Below, piece after piece: positions 29,901 through 39,700 of a DNA stretch of 54,526 bases. The position numbers were made by a program, and so were the translations under genes. This DNA comes from Pseudoalteromonas sp. S2755 (GTDB lineage Bacteria; Pseudomonadota; Gammaproteobacteria; Enterobacterales; Alteromonadaceae), in contig NZ_PNDS01000037.1 in NCBI RefSeq assembly GCF_005886535.1, positions 1-54,526 on the forward strand, written 5' to 3'. Under the pieces are notes generated by a model, which worked only from the letters and a program-made list of their open reading frames with translations, was not told where the DNA came from and did no database searches. Numbering within the stretch: position 1 is the stretch's first letter; every line of letters begins with the position of its first letter.

Positions 29901-30736
29901 ACCGTGCCACCTTGGTACTGCTTTTCTTTTTTTCTTGGATAGCTGGTGGGCAATTCAAATGGTGTAAATACCTCTAACTGCTCAGTCCAATAAGCCAATT
30001 GCTGTTGATAGTCTGGGGATTGTCTTAATTGTTTCTCCCAGTGTACATAGTCAACATACTGTAATGCTGGGGTGTCAAGATACATCTCCGTTAGCTCATA
30101 CAGCAGTGCGTTGATAAATACATTCACGCTCCAGCCATCACTAATAATATGATGCATGTTAACGAGTAACCAGCGGCAAGCAGTGTGAGAGTTACTCACT
30201 AAAGCCGTCACTTGCAGCAGCGACTCGTTGGCAAGATCAAACTGATACCGCACAGCCTGTTTAATCGACTCTGTTAGCTGATTGGGTAGCGCTTCTTCAT
30301 CCACGGTCATCACAGCAATTTTCATCGCTTCAGCAGGTTCAATTTGCTGCACCACCTTCCCTTCAACCGTGGTAAATCGTGCTCTTAAAATATCGTGCTT
30401 GGCTACCAAGCGGCTCAATGCTTGTTCAATGTCCGTGACTAAAAATGGCTGCGATAATTTAACTAGCCCAGCCATATTGTATGCCGCGGTGCCTCCTTCA
30501 TACTTATCAATAAACCACATTCTTTGCTGCGCAACAGATAGTGCAGTAGATTGCTTTTGTTGCCCCTGAAGGTAGGTGATAAGCGCAGTTTTGTGCGTCT
30601 TTATCTTATCCAGAATACCCTCAGGAACCTGCCTAAGCGGTGTTCTAAGTTTTAATTTATCCTGTTGTAAATAAACATAAATCTGTTGACGGTCAAGCTC
30701 ATCTAACCACTGTTTCATTGCAAAGTTATCCATCAT
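20909..30736 (-). CDS. non-ribosomal peptide synthetase, three modules (Asp, Asn, Asn)
   Basis: A 3,275-residue NRPS with no E or TE domain. Approximate order: TubC-type docking domain 1-60 (WLDELDRQQIYVYLQQDKL); C (HHIISDG, 195), A, T (IGGHS, 1057); C (HHIAADG, 1249), A, T (LGGHS, 2139); C (HHIASDG, 2334), A, T (LGGHS, 3217). Codes read by eye: DLTKVGHVGK, Asp-type; DATKVGEVGK, Asn-type; DATKVGEVGK again for the third module. The first adenylation domain is somewhat divergent in its early core motifs but keeps FTSGSTGVPKG and the YGPTE motif. The ATG overlaps the stop of the PKS-NRPS gene (TAATG) and the stop overlaps the next ATG (TGATG), so the three genes form one tightly coupled operon. 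The C-terminus SEEMFL looks like a docking motif for the next protein. Confidence 0.96.
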   Translation of the reverse strand: MMDNFAMKQWLDELDRQQIYVYLQQDKLKLRTPLRQVPEGILDKIKTHKTALITYLQGQQKQSTALSVAQQRMWFIDKYEGGTAAYNMAGLVKLSQPFLVTDIEQALSRLVAKHDILRARFTTVEGKVVQQIEPAEAMKIAVMTVDEEALPNQLTESIKQAVRYQFDLANESLLQVTALVSNSHTACRWLLVNMHHIISDGWSVNVFINALLYELTEMYLDTPALQYVDYVHWEKQLRQSPDYQQQLAYWTEQLEVFTPFELPTSYPRKKEKQYQGGTVRCTFNTEQIQQLDKACQRDGVTHFTALLGGFYILLYRYSEQADITVGVPVANRQQSEFEAMLGCFINTLPLRIQINGEHSISEAIKALQGQVLQGLSNQNVAVEDIIEALELPKSAAHSALFQVLFNYNGVASNKVSVNNQLEAELIALDNGTAKFDLTLSVDDTDDALVCDFVYATGLYDHALIQQFADDYLALVQCYCAKEALPIDDLVLKSTNVPTKAADINHNISQPALVPQAIRDIAQTQGEAIAVVVPSTNGEASRTLTYQQLYAQSLQIANNLDVPASIIALITTGDMSDIVTMLGVMQSGRAYLPIDGNMPTARALQMLAQANCNTVVVSVETPLCQALRDADIQTLDYSELSQNKEAPQQTYSPSFDDSAYVLFTSGSTGVPKGVEISHGALSHYCSSIAARLSYNQDTRAGVVTGLATDLCLTAVYPVLIHGGTVVLTLASQAPEPAEIAAKLVAEQVNLIKLTPSFAAVLLPQFTEQKPAISQWVLGGEALGEQLVDSIRTLTPSARIFNHYGPTEACVGVVCHEVTDSKLTGHSYPIGTPLAHVTTCVLNKQGKPTPAGMPGELYIGGPSLAKGYINAPSETAAQFTSSLQHSAQCARFYRSGDSVRLNASGELEFLGRIDKQAKIRGYRVDLNEIEAALVALDEVSQAAVVVRKLGKQDALVAFVVSIDGSQCAATNLREVIRQGLKRRLPEPMIPSWIELCQHLPTLSNGKVDRQQLQSLALTSQSKSSEVTSALQRQLIALYQTLTGAPEVGLHDSFFSIGGHSLLAMQLLNELRAQLSVEVSLKQLFANPSVFELSEILANSQSQSSLPSLQPAPSQPSYPLSFAQRRLWFVDQLQGHSNQYNLQGIFQLQGKLNAEALEQAFIAVIKQHPVLAFNYHQNAQGEPQQSINLDARFTLVKHDWTDKSAEQQAHALEQDIAEDYATSFDLSHDLMLRASLYQQQAMQATLVITLHHIAADGWSIACLSEALGLAYKAALSGETLALQEVHYVDYVMWQQQLEQSSLWQQELDYWRMQLQGLPKVHELPLDYRREATTSARGALVIEPIPAALVSALRAYQTRSGQTLFVLLQTLFSLWLSRFSQQRDVVVGTPVSGRHLKAFESMIGNFINTLVLRSKWSEDTSFTQALQQTQGLLNDALQHQHIPFDVLVDELDIERSSAQHPLHQIVFRVNNQVNENLTLEQLEVTPCQSKVRGAKLDLEVAVIDEGDVLTVEWLYDCNLWQEASVVSFHQQFCYVLSQCLAEPNIPLSALSLWPAEQQLALLKQQQSVAVEVTEQQPWVAQFSQAALQAPLQTAVRMGEFSCSYLTLEKCANQLANSLLEMAFAEQSRIAILLPSSSYMVAAVLAILKARHTYVPIHHDTPTDTLAYIMNDADIVLTLALSEDAEHLIEAGSDFLLLDDLFEAEGNFAFYDTSLLLDEDAAAFNEAELAYVIYTSGSTGQPKGVPISHGNLNHYLRFACQRYLPQSGGITKAVLSTPLAFDATVTALVPILMRGGELELLPTDAELLPALQAQIFAANEAKLFKLTPAHLRAVFALSDAQTRSVIAHRFVVGGEGLSAALVDKLMDKLPNAQWINEYGPTEATVGCSIYAVSRESRHLLAGHEEVPIGHAIDNMTLAVVDEFGQLALPNMPGELWLAGDGVCEGYINLASVTQTRFVEQAMPASGTLSMRWYRSGDKAKWQANARGEADYLCYLGRLDEQVKLRGYRISLMAIAHQIDALAQVKSCAVSVDEAQESLVAHVVLNGEAKLTLVQLRQALAQSLPSYMLPAALDIVADIPLTANGKVDKQALQLAYQAQAKSHEVAEVIDGSKLTDIQRYLLELYRELLPSPVQGINDSFFDLGGHSLLAIKVISRVRSEQRRDITLPQLFDAPSIAAFSEVITASSMIAHSNTIEPVSRAQALPLSFAQQRLWLIDQLHEQSLQYHMPASYWCEGALDIDALTQALSAIVARHEVLRTVIVPASGDHGAVQQVRDQVACPVELVDLSGLNNAEQQLRWQTLQQQSFNKPFDLCQDTMLRVICVQFSHNQFGLLFNMHHIASDGWSMALLAKEFVAFYRHFSEAPAYPLLEQYAKPLAVQYADFAYWQQQQQDSYQADLAYWQTQLQQCPVVHELPLDFERPQVQSLDGECIRHTLTTSQVEAIKAHCQAQGVTLYMWLQSAFSLLMLRLSQTQDIVIGSPIAGREVKELEGLLGCFVNTLAIRARKVGSPSFNDWLSEQKQVILEAFAHQSLPFEQLVDVINPPRSLAHSPVLQILFALQNNEQSDFKLPHLKIEQQLDLKPAMKFDLEVNAQESGSEITVQWNYAKALFKHSSVQAMVDAFVTLIDAALTSPEQSVNTLPLVESKAISELEPATQAQPQSPWFISDKIRDLAQHSAQQNAVRDMTGKRLSFGELESQSNQLARYLIEQGVTARSQVAINLAPSCEQVVALLATLKVGAVYVPLDPNAPSQRQHYILRDSKATCLITTSALLPNSTDLSCRVMLIDTEQDWQNMPVEALAPLSDIDAPAYMIYTSGTTGQPKGVMISHRNLHLYLEHVSRSYLQGDIHESVVSTPLAFDATVTSLWGALVNGLGVVLLSDGGQLITELSECLAREEALLFKLTPAHLQGVLARLQPSNAAHHIVVGGEALSSSVVAQVGALVPQAHFYNEYGPTEATVGCCVYRCNGQDAVSLAQQSQRFVPIGSAIQGTHLVVLDQHQQPVPMGMPGELYIAGDNVAQAYFGLPELSASKFVSLSLNNDSQRYYQTGDQVRWLLDEQGCPSALQFIGRRDNQVKLRGYRIELEEIAAQLEHLDAVQQAHVLLNESKDNLQACVVLTTPSHSDAIYELEQTLHTQILASLAEVLPSYMLPYKLYALAAMPLTNNGKVDAGALAQLVQSQLAQVLTAPLAPMTELQTLLAEIFAQVLNTQVRDINSNFFELGGHSLSASQAVALIEQALEVPITLKILFERPSVSALATWCEIHRAAKAADENGQSEEMFL

Positions 30737-33700
30737 TACAAGTCCATCTCCGTCATAGATTTATCACTCAGAGCAGCACTCAAATCGCGATCGCTCACAA
30801 TATCACTGACTTTCTCTACGTTTGGCGTTTGCGTATCCACCGAAATAGCATCATGAGCTTGTTTTAGCGCTTCTATACACTCGGCAAGCTCTGCAATACA
30901 GGCATGTTCAAAGATGTCGCCAATGGTCAATTTAATATTGAAAGCTTGGTTGAGTCTCGATACCAACTGCATACCAATCACCGAATTGCCACCGCTATCC
31001 ACAAAACGTGCTGTGACGCCCAACTGCTCAACAGGGAGTAGCGAGATATAGTGCTGGTGCAGCTGTTTTTCTGTTTCAGTGCGGGGAGTCAACGTGCATA
31101 TTTCTGAGGCTCTTTCTGCCACTGGCTTTGGCAGTGCTTTTCGGTCGCGCTTACCATTTGGCGTCATCGGCCACTGACTTAACCAGACAAAATGCTCTGG
31201 CACCATGTAACTTGGTAACCACTCACCGAGCGCTTGGCGCAGCCGAGGCGAAGACCACTCGGTAGATAGCTCACCATCATCAACGATATACCCACATAGA
31301 CAAGAGCCTGTTGCTAGTGTTTGCACGCAAACATCGACTTCACTACTATTGAGTATCCGCCCCAAGTGATGGCTAATATCACCAAGCTCTATACGGTGAC
31401 CATGGAGCTTAATTTGGTTATCTAAGCGCCCTTTTACTTCAAAACGGCCATCAGCTAACCGTCTCGCTTTGTCTCCCGTTTTGTATAAACGGCGGCTAAT
31501 GGAAGCTGTAAATTGATGATTGATAAAGCGCTGCTCGGTCAGCTCCGTTTGATGTAAATAGCCCATAGCAACGCCACTGCCACCAATGTATAACTCACCC
31601 CATACGCCATCGGGTAAAGGCAACCCTTCACCATGACACTCGGTTGGGAGCACAAATAAGCTGGTATTTTGTATCGCTTTACCAATGGTTACCGCTGCGG
31701 CATTGTCGATATGTGCCACCGCCGACCAAATCGTGGTTTCGGTTGGCCCGTATAAGTTATAAACCGCTTTGCTGTGACTAAGTAACTGCGCGGCCAGTGC
31801 CTGAGGTAAAGGCTCGCCGCCACTCCACACTTTGATGCCAGAGGTACATGCTGGCGCCGCATTTAGCAGTAATTGCCATAACGTTGGCGTTGCCTGCATC
31901 ACAGTTACCTGTTGCTGCTCGATAAGCGCGCCAAGCACAGCAGGATCGCTAATACTTTCATCACTTGCCAGCACCACAGACGCACCAACCAGTAATGGTC
32001 CAAACAATTCTAGCAAGGCAATATCAAACGCCACCGTGGTGATAGCCAATAAGCGGTCATCTGCCACCAGCCCCGGCTCACGACACATAGATGCAAGCAA
32101 ATTAGCAAATGCCCCGTGATTGACTTCAACGCCTTTGGGTCGGCCCGTAGAACCTGAGGTATAAATCACGTACGCTCGCTGCTGAGCTTGAATTAGCAAG
32201 CTTGGGCTGCGAGTCGAACTTCTGGCAATTTCTTCCGCATCGCTATCCATGCAAACTCGCTTTAAACCACCATGGTTGAATAACGCAGACTCCGCACCGG
32301 TGGCATCACACAGCACAACTCTCACTTTGGCATCATGCAAAATATGCGCGATGCGCTCGTCAGGAAAGGTAAGATCAAGTGGTAAAAATGCCGCCCCTAC
32401 TTTCATCACCGCCATAAGTGCTATCAACAGCTCCGCCCGACGTGGTAATGCTACTGCCACAATACTATTGGGCGTTACCTGCTGCTTCATCAAATAGTGA
32501 GCGAGCTGATTAACACGCGCATCTAGCGCTTCATAACTGAGACTCACATCATCCGTTACCAATGCTGTACGCTTGCTGCAACGCGACACATTGTGCTGCC
32601 ACGTTTCAATGAAACTCGTCGCGACTTTGACCGGTTTTTCTTGTTGCAGTGGCAACTCAACCAATCGATACACATCATCGCTACTTTGTATCAGCTCATT
32701 TTGAGCCCCTATCGGTGTGCTGCCTTGAACCTGCGATAGCAAATGGACAAACTTAGCCACATACTGAGTCATTAATTCAGTATCAAATTGCGCAGTGTGA
32801 TATTCCACTAACAGTGACCACTGCCCCGCAATACAGGTCATATTTGTCGTCAGTTCAAATTGGCCAAATTTAGCGACACTTGGTTGCACCTCAACTTGCA
32901 GCCCGTTAAAGCTCGGCAAAGTGGTAACTTTATCTAGATTAAACAAGGTGCTAGGTAGAATAAGCTGGTCATCAGCAAGGCTTGCATACGGGTGGGTTTG
33001 GTGATCAAAAGCATCAAGTAAAATATTTTGCACCCACTGTACTAGCTCACCGATAGTGCTAAGGCCAGCTATATCAACCACAATCGGTAAGATATTGGTG
33101 CAATAGCCCAGTAACGCTTGGTCGAGTAACTCAGGCTCAAACTGTGATGCCAGTCGTTGCCTATCTGATACCGGCACACCGACACTTATCACCGTTTGCC
33201 CACTTAACTTGTGCAGCCACAAACAATAAAGTGCAAGCATGGTTGCAAATTGCCCACAGCGAGAAGACTGAGCAAGGGCCTCAGTGTTTCGGATTGCACT
33301 CGACGAAATGGGTAATGTGAGCTGATTAACTTGGTATGAAGCCGCACTCACCGTCGTTGATTTTGGCAACTCAAGTGGTGTTGAACTCGCTAAGCATTGA
33401 TGCCAAAAAGCTTGGTTTTTTGCAGCTTCCGGTGAATGCGAATATGCCTGCAAACTATCAACGTAGTGTCTAAAGGAAACCGCTCGGCTTGCCACTTCAT
33501 TTTGTTTTGCATCTTGATTGTAGCGCTCAGCGATTGCAGCCAATACCATTTGTAGTGAAAGTCCATCGCAGATCACATGATGAGCCATCACACTTAGATA
33601 GTGCTGCACTTTGCCATCACTCAACAGCGTCACTCTACAAAGTGGGTCTTTTGCAAAGTCAAACGGTTGATAACGCAGCGCGGATAACCGCGCCTGCAAT

Positions 33701-36700
33701 GCTGCTTGGTCGTCTTCGCTCCATGATTCAACATGCAGCTCGGCTTTTTCCACTCGGCAATATTGCATTAAGCGCTCACTATCAACACCAAAACGCAAGA
33801 TTGGGAAGTCGCGGCAGAGCGCAGTAACGGCTTGTTGCAACCGCGCTAAGTCGAGCTTACCGGAGAGCTTTACCGTCGCTTGTAATTGATATGCGCTCGC
33901 TCCATCGCTTGAGGTCAACGCCAGCGCTAATAGCTGTTGCTGGCTATGGCTAAGTGGAAATGCAGCATCGTCATCACGTTGGCTCGCTTCACCAAAATAA
34001 CCCGCACGTTTTAAGCTAAGTACACTGGCTTCAACTGCATTTATCACCGCTGCAATGTCTTCATCTGTATGGGCGGCGCTGAAAAAGCAGTTTCGTCCTT
34101 CCCAGATAAACACACCGCGATCTAGCATCTCATAAAAAAACACATCAAGATTTTGCGAAAAGCGAAAACGGAATAATGAGGCAAACGCTTCTATTCGAAT
34201 AGGCACGTCATGGGTTTCAAAAAACGCATTGAGATGTGCTTTAAATGCCGCGGTTTTGTCGTTGATCCCTTGTTGTAACGCCGGACCTTGCGACTGAATA
34301 GCTTGCAACACCGCTTTGGCGCTTGCCATAGTCATTGGATGTTTGCAAAAAGTCCCAGCAAAGAAGGTAGTATCGGCCAAAGGGTAAGAGTCATCTCCGT
34401 ATTGCCAATTGCCTCCGTCAATGGCATCGAGGTAGGTAGCGGCCCCTGCGACCACACCGATAGGCATACCACCACCGACGATTTTGCCGTAGGTTGCCAT
34501 ATCGGCCTTAATGCCAAGCAAACCTTGAACACCACCGGGATGTGCTCTAAAGCCAGTGATCATTTCGTCAAAAATAAGGGCAATACCATGTGCTTCAGTG
34601 AGCGTACGTAGTTTACGTAAAAATGCCCAAGGCTGATTTTCAGGATGACGGCTTTGTACCGGTTCAACAATCACCGCGGCAATATGTTGCGCCTCTCGGG
34701 TAATGATCTCAAGCGCTTCATCATCACCATAAGGTAAGACAAGGTTATCGGCGATTGCGCCATAACGCACTCCAGCACACATTGCCTCTACGCCTTGCTC
34801 TGGCGACTCAGTTGCTAAAGTACCATCATAGTGACCATGGTACGCACCTGAGAACTGAACAATTTTATCGCGCTTGGTCACCGTTCTTGCCAAGCGGAGC
34901 GCCGTCATGACCGCCTCTGTACCAGAGTTACAAAACGATGCCCGCTCAAGCCCAGTCAGCTCACAGATAAGTGCGGCGACCTCGGGCGCATCAGGACTTG
35001 CAAGCCCCAGTTGCATACCCGCTTCAAGCTGTTGCGCCAGTGCTGCTTTGATAAAGTCAGGATTATGACCAAATAAGTTAGTACCAAAGTCCATGGTGAT
35101 ATCAATATAGCGATTATCATCAATATCCCAGATATATGCGCCCTCACAGCGCTTAGAGAACACCGGATAAAGTAGCTCTTTGCTCGACAGTCTAAAACCC
35201 GCCGAAGCACGGCAATCCGCAAGGCGTGCGCGATATTCGCTCACTAGCGCTTTTGAACTGTGTGTTTTCGCAATGTAAGAGTCACTCAATACAGCAAGAT
35301 GTTGGCGTATAGCTGGGCTGCTATTGGCACGCTGCACTTGTTTTTGCTGCGCGCCTGGCAACACAGATTGAGCGCTGCTCAGCTGGGGTTTTGATACCAC
35401 AGTTGCTGTCGTAGTGACCGCACTGTTTTCAATTTTTACGCCCTGAATATGGCGTAACTGCTGTCCCACCACAGCTTCTAACGCGGCTCTCGCTTCGGCG
35501 TTGGTTACCGTGCTTGCCGCCTGCAATTGCGCCTGATAGATAGCGACAAGCGTGTGGTTGTCAGCCTCTACTACACTACCTTTTGGCGTATCAGTCGTTA
35601 TCGATACAGGTGATGGCAAACTACCAGCTTGTTGTGAACCCTGCGGCGCTTTGAGATAGTCACTATGGCGTTGAATATAGGCCACTAACTTATCGACATC
35701 GCTGAGCTCTTGATAAAATTGACGAACACTAAACTCTAAACCGAATTCCCGCTCATATACTCTAACGGCCTGCATAATCATCAACGAATCAACCCCCATT
35801 TCTAGCAACGGGAGGTTAGTTTGGATAGCATCAGCGGGCATCGACAAGAGTCCCGCTAAGGTATTGAGCACAAAGCTGCGGATCTGAGCATCACGGTCAC
35901 TTGTATCCACCACAGTCAGAGCTTCGGGCTGTGATTGTTCAGTACCAAAAACCCAGTATGAGCTGCAATCAAATGGATATTGCGGCAAACTCACTCTAGC
36001 GCTCGGGCGATTGCCATACACCTGTTGCCATTCGAGCGCCCCGCCTAAATCAAGGTATGTGCCTAAACACTCGGCGAACCTCATGCAGTCATCGCCTTTG
36101 GGGTGCAATACATGGGTATAATTGAGCGCTTTGTTATTACTGTTTTCTTGTAGTAAGCCACTCAAAATAGGTTTGGGACCAAGCTCAATCGCTAAGCCAT
36201 GCTCTAGTGACTCAAGCGCAGTTACACAGTCAACAAAGCGAACCGGTGACTTAGTTTGCTCAACCCAATACTCAGCTGTTGCAATGCGTGCGGTCTCTAC
36301 TTGCCCCGTCATGGATGAAACAAAAGGCAGCCGAGGCTGTTGGAATCTAACCTGTTCAGCGACTTTCCTAAAGGCGTCTAGCATGGGGTTCATCAGTGGA
36401 GAATGGAAAGCGTTTGCCGTATGCAGCGCTTTTACTTTAATTTGCTGTGCTGCAAGCACATCACTGAGGGCTGTGATTGCTTCATCAGCACCGGAGAATA
36501 CGACCCCAGCCTCACCATGGAAGGCTGAGATCACCACTTGCTCCTGATACTCGCTCAAGCAATTCTGTGCGGTTATTTCATTACATCTTGCGGCGATCAT
36601 GCTGCCTTTTATCGGTAATTCATGCATTAGCTGACCACGCGCTGCAATCAACTCAACGCCATCACGAAGCGAAAACACACCCGCAATGCAAGCCGCTGCA

Positions 36701-39700
36701 TACTCACCAACGCTATGACTGAGCAGCTGAGATGGCTTTACTCCATAATGCATCAATAAGTTTGCCAAGCTATATTCAACGGCAAACAAGCTCACTTGCG
36801 TCCAACGGGTTTGTGCAAGTAGTTCACTATGCTTTTCATCGAATAACACATCCAACAGGCGAGCACCAAAGCGCTCGCCAACCAAACTATCAATGTCATC
36901 TAAGTGCCTGCGAAACACTGCGTGATGTTGATATAAAGCGTGAGCCATTAAGGGGTATTGCGAACCTTGTCCGGTGAACAAAAACGCAACTTTTGGTGGA
37001 GTATTTGCCGAGGACTGTTCAACAATCATGGGACTATTCAGTTGCGAAATCAGTGCTTCTCTACTTACACCGATGAACGTTTTATGCACACCTTTAAGCG
37101 CCACTTGCTCGGCATTTTGTGCGCAGAAGTCATCAAATGCTTGAGGAGTCGAACTCAACAATCGTTCACTATAGTGACCAGCAAGTTGCTGCAATGCTGC
37201 TTTCGATTTAGCAGCCAGAGGCAATAGATAAAACGAAGGCGGTGTTACTTCCGCTTGTGTGTCGGATTTAGGCGCTGGAGCCTGTGCGCAGATCACATGG
37301 GCATTAGTACCACCAAAACCAAAAGAGCTTAATCCAGCGGCTCTGATTCTCCCCTGTTGTACGGGCCATGTCTGCATGTTTTGCGGCACCATAAACGGGA
37401 GCTTTTGCCATGGAATATGCGGATTTAACACCTCACTATAACGCTGCGCAGGAATTTGCCCATGCTGTAAACACAGTAGCGTTTTGATAAGCCCAGCAAT
37501 ACCCGCACCGGACTCAAGGTGACCAATATTCGCTTTTACCGCACCGAGAATAACTGGATCATGACGACTATGGTGTTCTCCATACGTGCGGTTTAATGCT
37601 GTGATCTCGATAGGGTCGCCAAGCTCCGTACCCGTACCATGGGTTTCCACATAGTGGATATCTCCCGCCTGCATCTTGGCATTATCAAGGGCGGCATTGA
37701 TCACCGCCTGTTGCGCGGCACTATTTGGCGCGGTAATGCCATTGCTGCGGCCGTCTTGATTAATTGCACTGCCTTTGAGTACACCAACAATCGGGTCGTT
37801 GTCTGCCATGGCTTGTTGTAGCGGCTTTAGCATCACCACCCCAACTCCTTCACTTCGCACATAGCCATCCGCTGCCTGCGAAAAGGTTTTACAATGGCCG
37901 TCTGCTGCTAACATCTGTGCGTTTTCACAGGCCTTAGTCACATCATCGCTCAGAATAAGATTAACGCCCGCCACCAATGCCGCGTTTGTTTCTCCATTTC
38001 TTAGCGCTTGAATTGCATGGTGAAGCGCCACCAGCGATGACGAGCACGCCGTATCAATTGCCACACTTGGGCCGGTAAAATTAAAACTATAAGAAATGCG
38101 GTTTGCAGCAATGCTCAGCGCTGTGCCTGTGCCTAAATACGCGTTACTTTTTTGCTGTTGTTGCGACAATAAAAAGTAGTCATTTTGCGATATACCAACG
38201 TACACGCCAATATCGCTACCTGCGAGCGTGACTGGTTGGTAACCAGCATGCTGTATGGCGTGATAAGTCGTTTGAAGCAGTAATCTATGTTGGGGGTCAA
38301 TATGCTTAGCTTCGAGTGGCGAGATCCCGAATAATGCAGCATCAAACTCATCGACATTCTCTAGATAGCCACCGAGACGGTCAGCTTCAAGGTTAGGGCA
38401 AAGCTGCTGACGCTTAGGATCTGGCGTGGTGATCCCATCGCCCTGCTGACTTAACAGCTGCCAAAATGCATCTAATCCATTTGCTGAAGGATAACGACAG
38501 GCCATGCCAATCACGGCAATATCTGTATCCGCAATATGTGCAGTTCGGCGGGAGGCTTGCTTCTTATTCGCTTGCTCATTAGTACCTTTCGACTCGTTAA
38601 GCTCAGTCTGCCCTAGAGCTTGAGTTAGCGTACTAAACTGACTTAAATACTGGGCTAGTTCGCGAATTGAAGGGTATTCGTAAAGTACCGTAGGCTCAAG
38701 ATCTAGCTGGTGTACTTCCATTAACTCCCCTGAGATCCGTACCGCTTTCATCGAATCTACACCTAACGCCAAGAATGGCGCGTCGATATCCAAACTACGC
38801 GCGGGCTTATCTATTTCTTGTGCGACTAAATCTTGTAATAACCGCTGAATTTGCTGTAGTGACGACGAGGACGATGGCGCCTCAGCTTGTTGTGGCGTAG
38901 CTTCTTCACGGGCGCGCGCAATGACTTCAAAGTTACCTGCTAGGTAACTACGCTTATTCTCTTGGCGCTGAATTTTACCGCTCGATGTTTTATGAATGCG
39001 ACCGGGTTTTATCAATACGATGTCATAAGGCGTAATGCCGTGGTGCTCAACGATCGCAGCGGTGATCTGCTGTAATACCTGCTCAGCATTTGACTTTCTT
39101 AGTGCAGTACGCTTTACCTGTTGTACTATCACCAAACGCTCTTCATCACCATTAGCGGCGACCGAAAACGCTGCGCCGCCATTTTGTTCTAAACTATCGC
39201 TTGCTTCTGTAACCGTAAGCTCTATATCTTGCGGGTAGTAGTTTTTACCGCGGAAGATAAGTACGTCTTTGGCGCGTCCTGTAACGAACAATTCCCCGCG
39301 CTGGATAAAGCCTAAATCACCAGTACGAAGATAATCTCGCTGGTCAGCACCTTTAATTCTGGCATGAAACGTAGCCTCGGTTGCCGCTGGGTTATTCCAA
39401 TACCCTTTTGCTACACTTGGGCCAGTTACCCAAATTTCTCCGGTTTCACCATCATTGCAGACTTCAAAAGACTCTGGGTTAACAACCGCAATGCTATGCT
39501 CGCCCCAACTCACGCCAGAAGATACGGCGTAATAAGGCTGCTGGTCATCAGCCACATCTAATGCATAAAATACATCTACTACGTCTTCATCTGCGACTAG
39601 TTCGGTTTTACCCTGCTGTAGCTTGGTCGCATCAATACGTAATATTCTTGGCTTTTCTAGAAGACGGCCACCGGTTGCAAATAAGGTGGTTTCTGCCATG

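Noticed and set aside
8853..30736. Aryl-polyene bromoalterochromide synthetase
   Set aside because: Those Pseudoalteromonas lipopeptides have a Thr-Val-Asn-Asn-Leu/Ile type pentapeptide and a polyene tail; here there are seven modules and a beta-amino fatty acid starter, and no halogenase gene is present.
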